Origin: Candidatus Endomicrobiellum neotermitis
GTDB taxonomy: Bacteria; Elusimicrobiota; Endomicrobiia; Endomicrobiales; Endomicrobiaceae
NCBI GenBank assembly: GCA_031282355.1
Contig: JAITDW010000003.1
Coordinates: forward strand, 153,708 to 217,707
Length of the DNA: 64,000 nt
Direction of reading: 5' to 3'
In this document: piece after piece, positions 52,939 through 61,861 of the stretch
Layout of the letters: the number at the start of each line of letters is the position of its first letter
How positions within the stretch are numbered: position 1 is the stretch's first letter
Program-made: the position numbers and the translations under genes
Notes under the pieces: model-generated
Told to the model about the DNA's origin: nothing
The model's database searches: none
What the model saw: the letters and a program-made list of their open reading frames with translations, nothing else

Positions 52939-53523
52939 GTGTCTTTGAAGATTATTGCAGGTACTTCTAAAGGAAGAATATTGAAAACATTGCCTCAGTG
53001 GGATTTATCTATAAGACCTATGTTGTGTAGTGTTAAAAAGTCTGTTTTCGATATAATGCAGTTTAAAATCTATAACTCTAGTTTTATTGATCTGTTTGCT
53101 GGAGTTGGATCAGTGGGTATTGAAGCACTTTCACGTGGAGCTAAAAAAGCAGTTTTTGTAGAATTGAGCACTGCTTCATTGTCATTGATTAGATATAATG
53201 TAAATATGCTTGGATTTAATAATAGGTCTGAAATTATTAAATGCGATATAATCAACGATTTTCATGTTTTAAGTGGTAGTAAGTATGATATAGTTTTCAT
53301 CGGAGCTCCTTACAAAGATAAAAAAGGAAATCCATTTGTTTCTACGTATCTTGTACTAGAAAATATAGTGAGATATAACATTTTAAAAAGTGATTCTGTT
53401 ATCATAGTACAAAAACATAGCAAAGAATCTATAAATGATGTTGTAAATCTTGAATGTTTCAGAACGAAGAAATATGGTGGTGATACTGTAGTTTTTTTTT
53501 ATAGGTATAAATGTGAAAAATAA
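52939..53523 (+). CDS. rsmD: RsmD-family RNA methyltransferase with altered catalytic motif
   Basis: RsmD methylates N2 of G966 in 16S rRNA using SAM. The N-terminal KIIAGTSKGRILKTLP and the SAM site IDLFAGVGSVGIEALSRGA plus VFVELS match the family. Two blocks differ: the usual (N/D)PPY reads GAPY at residues 122-125 (DNA 53302-53313), and the usual RPTxD...E segment reads RPMLCSVKK. Length 194 is normal and the frame intact. It may be inactive, or act on another substrate. GTG start at 52939, 6 bp after yjbQ. Confidence 0.8.
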   Translation: MSLKIIAGTSKGRILKTLPQWDLSIRPMLCSVKKSVFDIMQFKIYNSSFIDLFAGVGSVGIEALSRGAKKAVFVELSTASLSLIRYNVNMLGFNNRSEIIKCDIINDFHVLSGSKYDIVFIGAPYKDKKGNPFVSTYLVLENIVRYNILKSDSVIIVQKHSKESINDVVNLECFRTKKYGGDTVVFFYRYKCEK

Positions 53524-53543
53524 TAACTATAAACATAAGAAAA

Positions 53544-54257
53544 ATGCGACAAGACTTTAAGATAAGTTATTCAAGGATTAACACATATTTATTCTGTCCG
53601 TATAAATATAAACTTATATATTTTGATGGTGTTCATGTACCAATAAATGCAGATATCACATTCGGACATATTATTCATAAAACATTAGAACAGTTTCATA
53701 GCGGGAAAAAACAGGTTTATGATGTTCTGTTTGAGTATTATGATGATGTCTGGAAAAATGATGGATTTAACGATCCTCACCAAATTTTTGAATACTATAA
53801 GCGTGGGAAGGTGATGCTCACAAATTATTATGCATCATTTATTAATTCTAACTCTAAAGTTTTATATGTCGAAAAAGCATTTAACACAAACATAGGTAAA
53901 TATAAGTTTGTTGGTATTATTGATAGAATTGATATATTTGACAACAGCAAACATGAAATTATAGACTACAAAACTCATTTAAAAGTATGGAATCAAAAAA
54001 TGGTGGATCAAGATTTACAATTAAGTTTTTATACGTATGCTTGTAAAAATGTTTTTGGTCTTAATATAAATAAAATATCAATTTATTTTTTATCAGAAAA
54101 CAAGAAAATTTATACAAAAAGGTCTAGAAATGAAATAATTAATGCAATGAACATCGCTACTAAAATTGCAAAAGATATAGAATCTGAAAAATTTTTACCA
54201 GATACATCAAAATGTAAAATGTGTAGTCTTAAGCTTAAATGTAAGTGTTCTTTATAA
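53544..54257 (+). CDS. PD-(D/E)XK nuclease, RecB/Cas4-like, with Fe-S Cys set
   Basis: This stand-alone RecB-family nuclease has 237 residues. The catalytic residues are H45 (GHIIHKTLEQ), D127 (GIIDRIDI) and D141-x-K143 (IIDYKT), with a downstream Gln/Tyr motif (DLQLSFYTYA). C18 (FCPYKYK) and C224, C227, C233 match the Fe-S pattern of AddB, Cas4 and related exonucleases. Function is probably DNA end processing. No CRISPR array, cas genes or addA/recB lie in the window. It starts 20 bp after the rsmD-like gene. Confidence 0.85.
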   Translation: MRQDFKISYSRINTYLFCPYKYKLIYFDGVHVPINADITFGHIIHKTLEQFHSGKKQVYDVLFEYYDDVWKNDGFNDPHQIFEYYKRGKVMLTNYYASFINSNSKVLYVEKAFNTNIGKYKFVGIIDRIDIFDNSKHEIIDYKTHLKVWNQKMVDQDLQLSFYTYACKNVFGLNINKISIYFLSENKKIYTKRSRNEIINAMNIATKIAKDIESEKFLPDTSKCKMCSLKLKCKCSL

Positions 54258-54329
54258 TTGTTAAAAAGAAACAAGTAAATATTAATTAATTCATTTGTAG
54301 TTTTGTGTGTTATTGAGGAGGTTTATTAA

Positions 54330-55079
54330 ATGGAATCCTTAGTAGTGGTTAAGCTTGGTGGTAGTTTAATTAAAAATATAGAGGTATTAAATAGATTTTT
54401 TAGAGAAGCTGTAATTGTTTCACGAAATAGATATATTATTTTAGTGCATGGTGGAGGAGCTGAAATAGGTATGTTACTTAAAAAATTCGGTATAGTCAGC
54501 AAATTTATAGGTGGTCTAAGATTTACTGATATAGCTACGCTTGAAGTTGCCGAAATGGTTTTAAGTGGAAAAGTAAATAGATTTTTAACTACAGGACTTA
54601 TAAAAAATGGTGCTAATGCTGTAGGAATATCTGGTAAGGATGGAAAAAGTATTATATGTAAACAAATAAAGAATCTTGGATTTGTAGGTATTCCAAGTAA
54701 AATAAATAAAAAACTTATCAATGTCTTGATGAAAGCTGGATTTTTACCAGTTATAGCTCCGATTGCTGCTGATTCTTATGGTAATGTTATGAATGTTAAT
54801 GCTGACACTTTAGCATCTTCAATTGCTGCTTCTTTCAAAGCACAAAAACTTATATTTCTGACTGATGTTGTTGGAGTACTCGATAAAAATAAAGATGTGA
54901 TTCAAGAAATTAAAATTAATGAAATAAATAATTTAATAAAAGATCAAACTATAACTGGAGGGATGATACCAAAAATTAAAGCATGTGCTGTTTCAGTCAG
55001 AAGTGGTGTAAGGGAAGTATGGATAGCAAACGGAATATTTGGAATAATAGATATGAAGGGAACATTAGTAAAGCGTTAA
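54330..55079 (+). CDS. argB: Acetylglutamate kinase
   Basis: ArgB phosphorylates N-acetylglutamate, the second step of arginine synthesis. N-terminal VVKLGGSLIKN (catalytic Lys), LVHGGGAEIGMLLKKFGI, GLRFTDIATLEVAEMVLSG and LIFLTDVVGVL are family blocks; TGGMIPKIKAC is the conserved C-terminal Lys motif. Length 249 is the short form lacking the N-terminal helix tied to arginine feedback in hexameric enzymes. GAGGAGG at 54315-54321 precedes ATG 54330. Confidence 0.94.
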   Translation: MESLVVVKLGGSLIKNIEVLNRFFREAVIVSRNRYIILVHGGGAEIGMLLKKFGIVSKFIGGLRFTDIATLEVAEMVLSGKVNRFLTTGLIKNGANAVGISGKDGKSIICKQIKNLGFVGIPSKINKKLINVLMKAGFLPVIAPIAADSYGNVMNVNADTLASSIAASFKAQKLIFLTDVVGVLDKNKDVIQEIKINEINNLIKDQTITGGMIPKIKACAVSVRSGVREVWIANGIFGIIDMKGTLVKR

Positions 55080-55134
55080 CACTCTATTGCAAAAACTATA
55101 TAAATCATTACATTATATGAGTAGGGGAAAATAA

Positions 55135-56322
55135 ATGGATATAAGACGAATTGAGAATAAATACTTTATGAAAGTATACGAGCGTAGTAATTTGATTGTA
55201 AAAAAAGCGAAAAATCAATTTTTATGGGATGAAAATGGTAAAAAATATCTCGATTTTTTTTCTGGTATAAGTGTTTGTAATGTTGGGCATTGTAATGAGT
55301 TAGTTGTTAAAGCAGCAAAAAAACAAATGAGCAAATTTATACATATATCAAATTTGTATTACGGATCATCTCAAATTAAATTAGGTGAAGAACTTATTAA
55401 GCGTACATTTAAAAAAGGAAAAGTTTTTTTTTCAAATTCTGGAGCTGAAGCGAATGAATGTGCTATTAAACTTGCAAGAAAATGGGGTTTTTTAAATCCT
55501 TCGAAAACCGGCAACAATAGATATGAAATAATATGTTTTAATGGTTCATTTCATGGTAGAACACTTGCTACAATGTCTGCTACTGGACAAAAAAAATTTC
55601 ATAAATATTTAGAACCATTGCAAGAGAAGTTTGTTTTTGCTGAATTTAATAATATTAATTCTGTAGAAAAACTTATAAGTGATATAACTGTTGCTGTAAT
55701 GATAGAACCTGTACAGGGTGAAGGTGGAATATTTCCTGTAGATAAAGTATTTTTAAAATCCTTAAGAAAGCTTTGTAATGATAATAATATCATTTTAATT
55801 TTTGATGAAATACAATGCGGTGTTGGAAGAACTGGGAAATTTTATGCATTCGAAAATTATGGTGTTGAACCTGATATTATAACCTTAGCAAAATCATTAG
55901 CTAATGGATTACCTTTAGGAGCTACTATTGCTAATGAAAAATATGCTCAAGCTTTTATATATGGAGATCATGGATCTACTTTTGGAGGAAATCCTGTGTC
56001 ATGTGCTGCTGCCTTTGAAGTATTAAAAATAATTAATCATAAGTTTTTGAGTAATTCGTTAGAGGTTGCAAAATATTTACATATAAAACTTAACGAATTG
56101 AAAAAAAAATATTCAATTATAAAATGCATTAGGGGAATTGGTTTAATGGTTGGTATAGATCTTATGATAAATGGTAAAGATGTAGTAACTCGTTGCATAG
56201 ACAGAGGATTAATTATAAACTGCACTAATGATACGGTGTTAAGATTATTACCACCACTTATAATTACAAAGTGCGATGTTGATTATGCTATAAAAATTTT
56301 GGAGGAATCGCTAAAATGTTAA
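55135..56322 (+). CDS. argD: Acetylornithine aminotransferase
   Basis: ArgD is a PLP enzyme that aminates N-acetylglutamate semialdehyde; relatives also serve lysine synthesis. Class III transaminase blocks: NGKKYLDFFSGISVCNVGH, NSGAEANECAIKLAR, NGSFHGRTLATMSATGQ, EPVQGEGGI, FDEIQCGVGRTGKF and the Schiff-base Lys in LAKSLANGLPLGA. Length 395. GGGGAAA at 55124-55130 lies before ATG 55135. It overlaps argG by 7 bp. Confidence 0.94.
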   Translation: MDIRRIENKYFMKVYERSNLIVKKAKNQFLWDENGKKYLDFFSGISVCNVGHCNELVVKAAKKQMSKFIHISNLYYGSSQIKLGEELIKRTFKKGKVFFSNSGAEANECAIKLARKWGFLNPSKTGNNRYEIICFNGSFHGRTLATMSATGQKKFHKYLEPLQEKFVFAEFNNINSVEKLISDITVAVMIEPVQGEGGIFPVDKVFLKSLRKLCNDNNIILIFDEIQCGVGRTGKFYAFENYGVEPDIITLAKSLANGLPLGATIANEKYAQAFIYGDHGSTFGGNPVSCAAAFEVLKIINHKFLSNSLEVAKYLHIKLNELKKKYSIIKCIRGIGLMVGIDLMINGKDVVTRCIDRGLIINCTNDTVLRLLPPLIITKCDVDYAIKILEESLKC

Positions 56323-57578
56323 ATAATAAACTAAACAACACTACTAGTAGTAAGCCTTCCAAAGTTCATAAAAGTGGAGTACGTAAAGTTGTTGTAGCAT
56401 ATTCTGGTGGTCTTGATACCTCTATCATTCTTTCTTGGGTAAAAGAAAATTACAATTGTGAAGTTATAGCTTGTTGTATCGATGTAGGTCAAGGAAAAGA
56501 ACTAAAAGGGTTAAATGAAAAAGCTAAGAAAACAGGAGCTTCAAAAGTATATATCATTGATGCTAAAAAAGAATTTGTTACAGATTATATTTATTCTGCC
56601 ATAAAGGCAAATGCTTTATATGAATGTAAATATTTTTTAGGTACATCGCTTGCAAGACCACTAATTGCTGATAAAATTGCAAATATTGTAAAAAAAGAAA
56701 ATGCTGATGCTGTTTGCCACGGAGCTACTGGTAAGGGTAATGATCAAGTTAGATTTGAACTTGCTTTTAAATCTATAATTCCTGACGTAAAGATTATAGC
56801 TCCTTGGAGAGAATGGAATATAAGATCAAGAAAAGATGCAGTTAATTATGCTAAATCAAGAAATATTTCAATACCTGTAACAAAAAATAATCCATATTCT
56901 TCAGATGCTAATTTGTGGCATATATCTTATGAAGGTGGTATTCTTGAGGATGTTAGCAGTGGGTATGAAGAATCAATGTTTAAAATGACTGTCTCTCCTG
57001 AAAAAGCCCCTGATAAAAGTACATTTATTACAATATCGTTTGAACATGGTATTCCAATTTCTATAAATGGTAAAAAGTTCATGCCTGTAGAATTGATTAC
57101 AGAATTAAATCATATAGCAGGAATTAATGGTATAGGAAGAACTGATATTATTGAGAATAGACTCGTTGGTATTAAATCAAGAGGAGTGTACGAATCTCCT
57201 GCAGCTTCCGTTTTGTATGCTGCACATCAAGAATTAGAATCTATTATACTTGATCGTGATACGTTGCATTTTAAACAAATACTCTCTACAAAATATGCAG
57301 AAATTTTATATTATGGCTTATGGTTTTCATCATTAAGACAAGCTCTTGATGCTTTTATTAATGAGACTCAAAGATATGTAACTGGGAGTGTGAAATTAAA
57401 ACTTTATAAAGGTAATATTATACCAATATCAAGAACATCAAAATACTCTTTGTATTTAAAAAAACTTGCTACTTTTGAAGAAGATAAAATTTATAACCAT
57501 AAAGACGCTGAAGGATTTATTAACATTTGGGGATTACCTTTAAAAGTACAAGCTGCAATAATGAAAAGAAAAGCATAA
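56316..57578 (+). CDS. argG: Argininosuccinate synthase
   Basis: ArgG joins citrulline and aspartate with ATP. The PP-loop is VVVAYSGGLDTSIILSW, followed by DVGQGKELKG, HGATGKGNDQVRFEL, PWREWNIRSRKDAVNYA and KNNPYSSDANLWHISYEGG. The enzyme normally begins just before the PP-loop; here about 22 Ser/Thr/Asn/Lys-rich residues come first. ATG 56316 is supported by GGAGGA at 56301-56306, and no other start exists before the loop. Length 420. coaD follows directly. Confidence 0.95.
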   Translation: MLNNKLNNTTSSKPSKVHKSGVRKVVVAYSGGLDTSIILSWVKENYNCEVIACCIDVGQGKELKGLNEKAKKTGASKVYIIDAKKEFVTDYIYSAIKANALYECKYFLGTSLARPLIADKIANIVKKENADAVCHGATGKGNDQVRFELAFKSIIPDVKIIAPWREWNIRSRKDAVNYAKSRNISIPVTKNNPYSSDANLWHISYEGGILEDVSSGYEESMFKMTVSPEKAPDKSTFITISFEHGIPISINGKKFMPVELITELNHIAGINGIGRTDIIENRLVGIKSRGVYESPAASVLYAAHQELESIILDRDTLHFKQILSTKYAEILYYGLWFSSLRQALDAFINETQRYVTGSVKLKLYKGNIIPISRTSKYSLYLKKLATFEEDKIYNHKDAEGFINIWGLPLKVQAAIMKRKA

Positions 57579-58082
57579 ATGAATATAGTTTCTGCTGCTA
57601 TTTATCCTGGAAGTTTCGATCCTCCTACAAATGGGCATCTAGATATTATAACCAGAGCTCTATATTTGTTTCCAGAAATAGTAATTGCTGTTACAGATAA
57701 TATAAATAAAAAACACGCATTTTCATTACATGAAAGAATCGATTTATTGCAAAAAATTACAAAAAAATTAAAGGGTGTAAAGGTTACATCTTTTTCAGGT
57801 TTGCTGGTAGATTATGCTGAACGAATCAATTCTTTTGTTTTAGTAAGAGGATTAAGGGCACTTTCTGATTTTGAGTATGAATTTCAGGTAGCGCTTGTGA
57901 ATAGAAAATTAAATAAAAAAATTGAGACAATTTTTTTGATTACAGACCAACGCTACACTTTTCTTTCTTCAAGCATAGTGAAAGAAATTGCGATGCATAG
58001 AGGTGATATTAAAAAATTTGTGCCTCAATGTGTAGTAAAAAAATTGAAAGAAAAATATTATATTAGTAAAATAATAAAATAG
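57579..58082 (+). CDS. coaD: Phosphopantetheine adenylyltransferase
   Basis: CoaD adenylates 4'-phosphopantetheine in CoA synthesis. The nucleotidyltransferase motif is YPGSFDPPTNGHLDIITRA, with LVRGLRALSDFEYEFQVA and TFLSSSIVKEIA as further markers. Length 167 is standard. ATG 57579 begins immediately after the argG stop with no spacer. coaE for the next step is at 46337. Confidence 0.96.
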   Translation: MNIVSAAIYPGSFDPPTNGHLDIITRALYLFPEIVIAVTDNINKKHAFSLHERIDLLQKITKKLKGVKVTSFSGLLVDYAERINSFVLVRGLRALSDFEYEFQVALVNRKLNKKIETIFLITDQRYTFLSSSIVKEIAMHRGDIKKFVPQCVVKKLKEKYYISKIIK

Positions 58083-58145
58083 AGACATATAAATTATGAT
58101 TTTAAATAATTCTTACTTGACACCAGTGAATTATACAATTTTTAT

Positions 58146-59057
58146 ATGAAAGGATTGTTTTTGTTAAAAAATAAAAGAAACTTAAAGAAATGCTTTTTAA
58201 ACAAGGTTGAATACGTGAACTCAGCATTAAGGAGAATCTTACCGAATGATAGTTCTCTGATTTCTAAGAGTATGCGTTATAGCGTTTTAGCAGGAGGAAA
58301 GAGATTACGTCCTATTTTAGTTATAATTGCGGCTGAATTATTTGGTGCAAAATCTGAAGACGTAATTTCAGCTGCGTGTGGAGTTGAGTATTTTCATACA
58401 TATTCATTAATACATGATGATTTGCCTGCAATGGATAATGATGATTTTCGTAGAGGAGTACCTACAAACCATAAGAAATTTGGGGAAGCAGTTGCTATTT
58501 TATGTGGTGATGCATTGTTAACTGAATCTTTTAACCTTATAACAAAATCAAAAAGTAGTGAAAAAAATATCAATTTAGCTGTAAGAATTCTTGCAGAGTG
58601 TGGTGGACATCAGGGGATGATTGCTGGACAAGTAGAAGATACTATAATTGGTAAATGGAATAAAGAAGAAAAAAAATTGTTAAAAACAAAATTAAAATTT
58701 ATAGAGATCAAAAAAACAGCATCTTTGATTGTTGCTAGTTTAAAAATAGGTGCAGTTTTAGCTGATGCAGATGCAAGAAGTTTAAAAGCCCTTGAAATTT
58801 ATGGTAAAAATATGGGTATAGCTTTTCAGATAACAGATGATATTTTGGATTTATATGCAGATAAAAAATTATTAGGTAAAAAAGGAAGTGATACCGGTAA
58901 TAATAAACTTACAGCTCTTTCATTATATGGGAGACATGAAGCAGAAATTAAAGTGGGTAAATATATTAATAAAGCAAAAAAAGCATTAAAAATTTTCGAA
59001 AATAAATCTGAAATATTCGTATATATGGCAGATTATATGATGTGTAGATTATACTAG
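58146..59057 (+). CDS. ispA: Polyprenyl (farnesyl/geranylgeranyl) diphosphate synthase
   Basis: This trans-prenyltransferase condenses IPP with allylic diphosphates. GGKRLRPILVII, the first Asp-rich motif LIHDDLPAMDNDDFRRG (of the D-D-x4-D type found in bacterial FPP/GGPP synthases), GHQGMIAGQ and the second Asp motif QITDDILD are present. Product length is not settled by sequence. ATG 58146 opens the frame, but AAAGGA at 58149-58154 may serve TTG 58161, and TTGACA at 58117-58122 upstream would put a -10 over the ATG. It is followed by dxs after 12 bp, a very common pair. Confidence 0.92.
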   Translation: MKGLFLLKNKRNLKKCFLNKVEYVNSALRRILPNDSSLISKSMRYSVLAGGKRLRPILVIIAAELFGAKSEDVISAACGVEYFHTYSLIHDDLPAMDNDDFRRGVPTNHKKFGEAVAILCGDALLTESFNLITKSKSSEKNINLAVRILAECGGHQGMIAGQVEDTIIGKWNKEEKKLLKTKLKFIEIKKTASLIVASLKIGAVLADADARSLKALEIYGKNMGIAFQITDDILDLYADKKLLGKKGSDTGNNKLTALSLYGRHEAEIKVGKYINKAKKALKIFENKSEIFVYMADYMMCRLY

Positions 59058-59069
59058 TGATATAATTTT

Positions 59070-60917
59070 ATGAGTATATTAAATGATATAAACAATCCTC
59101 AAGATTTAAAAAAAATAAAAAAAGAAAATCTCAGTAAGCTTGCAAAGGAAATAAGAAAAGAAATAGTTAATGTGGTTTCGTTTAATGGTGGACATTTAGC
59201 TTCAAATCTTGGTGTTGTTGATTTAACTATTGCAATTCATTACGTATTCAATACTCCTTATGATAAGATAGTTTGGGATGTAGGACATCAATCATATACG
59301 CATAAAATTCTTACTGAAAGAAAAAATAAATTTAAAACATTGCGAATCCACAATGGATTAAGTGGTTTTCCAAAAATGTCTGAATCAAAATATGATTCGT
59401 TTGGTACTGGACATTCATCAACTTCAATTTCAGTTGCATTAGGATTTGCTGCTGCTAGAGATTTAAAAAATGAAAATTATAATGTAGTAGCTGTTATAGG
59501 TGATGGATCTATGACATCTGGACTTGCATTTGAAGGGTTACAAAATGCTGGTCATTTAAAGAAGAAAATGCTTGTTATATTGAACGATAATGAAATGTTT
59601 ATTTCACAGAAAGTTGGTGCTATTGCTGGATATTTTGCGAAATTATTGACAATAGGCATGGCTAGAAGTGTTGAAGAAAAAATAATGCGAAGCATAAGTA
59701 GATTTGGCAGTTTTGGCTCACCCTTTGGTAAGTTTATAAAGAGAGTTAAAGTCATGCTTTTCCCAGGTATGCTTTTTGAAGAAATGGGGTTCACGTATAT
59801 AGGACCAATTCAAGGGCATGACATAAATAATCTTGTCATTTTACTTGAAAATATAAAAAATATGAAAGGACCAGTATTATTACATATTATTACAAAAAAA
59901 GGTAAAGGTTATGAACATGCAGAGAAAGATCCTATAAAATTTCATAGTATTGGGAAATTTGATGTTATAACTGGTAAATTAGTACAAAATACACAAAATA
60001 AAGAACTCACTTATACAAAAGTTTTTTCTGACACATTAATAAAATTAGCTCAAAATGATAAAAGAATAGTTGCAATTACGGCTGCTATGCCCGAAGGTAC
60101 TGGACTTAATAAATTTGCCAAATGTTTTAAAAACAGGTATTTTGATGTTGGCATTGCTGAAGAACATGCAGTAACATTTGCTGCAGCGTTTGCTGCTGAT
60201 GGTATGCGTCCTATATGTGCTATATATTCGACTTTTATGCAAAGGGCTATAGATAATATTATACATGATGTTGCCCTACAAAATCTTCCAGTAATTTTTG
60301 CTTTAGATAGGAGCGGTTTAGTTGGTGAAGATGGTGGAACACATCATGGAGTGTTTGATTTATCTTATTTAAAATATATTCCAAATCTTGTTATCATGGT
60401 TCCATCTAATGAAAATGAGCTACAACATATGATTAAGACTGCTTTAAATTTAAACAAACCATGTGTTATACGATATCCAAAAGGTGTAGGTACAGGAGTT
60501 ACTATGGATAAAATGCCATTTACATTGCAATTTGGAAAATCTATAGTTTTAAGAAACGGAGATGATATTTGTTTGCTTGCGATTGGCAATCACGTTGAAA
60601 CATGTTTGCAAGCTGCTTATTTACTTGAAGATAAAAACATAAGAGCTTCAGTTGTAAATATGAGATTTTTAAAACCTCTTGATATTTACACTATAATGAA
60701 AATATTTACAAAAACAAAAAAATTTATTACAGTTGAGGAGAATGTTTTAATCGGGGGATTTGGCGAAAGTATAAAGTCTCTTTTGCGTAATGAGGCTATT
60801 ATTGAATGTATTGGCCTTCCTGACAAATTTATAGAACACGGAGATATTGACTTATTAAGAAAAAAATATGGACTTACTTCTGAAAATATTGTAGCTAAAG
60901 CATTAGCAATGTTTTAA
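59070..60917 (+). CDS. dxs: 1-deoxy-D-xylulose-5-phosphate synthase
   Basis: Dxs makes DXP from pyruvate and glyceraldehyde 3-phosphate, starting the MEP pathway. FNGGHLASNLGVVDLTIA and WDVGHQSYTHKILT, then the ThDP motif VIGDGSMTSGLAFEGLQNAG with NDNEMFIS, identify it. FDVGIAEEHAVTFAA holds the activating Glu, and DRSGLVGEDGGTHHG is Dxs-specific, separating it from transketolase. Length 615. ATG 59070. Confidence 0.96.
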   Translation: MSILNDINNPQDLKKIKKENLSKLAKEIRKEIVNVVSFNGGHLASNLGVVDLTIAIHYVFNTPYDKIVWDVGHQSYTHKILTERKNKFKTLRIHNGLSGFPKMSESKYDSFGTGHSSTSISVALGFAAARDLKNENYNVVAVIGDGSMTSGLAFEGLQNAGHLKKKMLVILNDNEMFISQKVGAIAGYFAKLLTIGMARSVEEKIMRSISRFGSFGSPFGKFIKRVKVMLFPGMLFEEMGFTYIGPIQGHDINNLVILLENIKNMKGPVLLHIITKKGKGYEHAEKDPIKFHSIGKFDVITGKLVQNTQNKELTYTKVFSDTLIKLAQNDKRIVAITAAMPEGTGLNKFAKCFKNRYFDVGIAEEHAVTFAAAFAADGMRPICAIYSTFMQRAIDNIIHDVALQNLPVIFALDRSGLVGEDGGTHHGVFDLSYLKYIPNLVIMVPSNENELQHMIKTALNLNKPCVIRYPKGVGTGVTMDKMPFTLQFGKSIVLRNGDDICLLAIGNHVETCLQAAYLLEDKNIRASVVNMRFLKPLDIYTIMKIFTKTKKFITVEENVLIGGFGESIKSLLRNEAIIECIGLPDKFIEHGDIDLLRKKYGLTSENIVAKALAMF

Positions 60918-61038
60918 ATTATAATTGTTTGCTTCTTGTATGTTGTTTCTTATAATCATAAATTAATACAATTGTAATTGTTATTCTTGTTTTAATTTAA
61001 ATAAGAGTAATATTTCTTACAGAAAAAAATAAAAAATT

Positions 61039-61797
61039 ATGTGTGATGAAAATATAACTAAAAAGATAAAAAATAAAAAACGATTAGATATTATACTTTT
61101 TGAAAAAGGGTTTGCAGAAAGTCGCACAAAAGCCCAGGCATTTATTATGGCTGGCAATGTTTTCGTGGATAATGAAATTCAGTATAAACCAAGCGCTCTA
61201 TTTAGTGATGGAAAAACTATTATAGTTAAAAATATGAACCCTTATGTTTCTCGTGGTGGCTTAAAATTAAATTCAGCTCTAAATATTCTTAATATTGATT
61301 TAAAAGGATGTGTTTGTTTAGATATAGGAGCATCAACAGGTGGATTTACTGATTGTATGCTACAAAAAGGTGCAGTAAAAATTTACGCTGTAGATGTTGG
61401 AAGTGGTCTATTGCATTATAAATTGAAGCATGATAATCGTGTTGTAAATATTGAAAATATGAATTTTAGACATTTTGATACTTCTTTGCTAAAAGATAAT
61501 ATAAATTTTGTGACTATAGATGTTTCTTTTATATCTCTTAATAAAATTTTACCAGTAGTACATGAAGTTATTCGAGTAAATTCTTTGGTTTTTGCTATGA
61601 TAAAACCTCAATTTGAGCTTGAACCATTTGAAGTTAGAAAAGGAATTGTTAGAGATGAGAAATTAAGACAAAAAGCTATAATTAAGATTAAACAAGTTGC
61701 TTTAAATTTAAAGTTTAAGATTATTTCAGAAATTGATTCAACACTTAAAGGTACAAAAGGAAATTTAGAACATTTTTTACTATTACAAAAAATATAG
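61039..61797 (+). CDS. tlyA: TlyA-family rRNA (cytidine-2'-O)-methyltransferase
   Basis: TlyA enzymes methylate 2'-O of cytidines in 16S and/or 23S rRNA; some were first called haemolysins. An N-terminal S4 RNA-binding domain (residues 14-75, RLDIILFEKGFAESRTKAQA) is joined through VSRGGLKLNSAL to an FtsJ-like methyltransferase. SAM binding is LDIGASTGGFTDCMLQKGA; VTIDVSFISLNKILP and MIKPQFELEPFEV follow. Length 252. ATG 61039 has only A-rich upstream sequence. A 121-bp spacer from dxs holds nothing recognisable. Confidence 0.92.
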   Translation: MCDENITKKIKNKKRLDIILFEKGFAESRTKAQAFIMAGNVFVDNEIQYKPSALFSDGKTIIVKNMNPYVSRGGLKLNSALNILNIDLKGCVCLDIGASTGGFTDCMLQKGAVKIYAVDVGSGLLHYKLKHDNRVVNIENMNFRHFDTSLLKDNINFVTIDVSFISLNKILPVVHEVIRVNSLVFAMIKPQFELEPFEVRKGIVRDEKLRQKAIIKIKQVALNLKFKIISEIDSTLKGTKGNLEHFLLLQKI

Positions 61798-61861
61798 TTA
61801 ATAATTAAGATTTTATATAAAGTTAAAAATTATTTATTTTATAATACAATCAGAGGTTAAA

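Noticed and set aside
53544..54257. A CRISPR-linked Cas4
   Set aside because: No repeat array with regular spacing and no cas1 or cas2 were found in the window.
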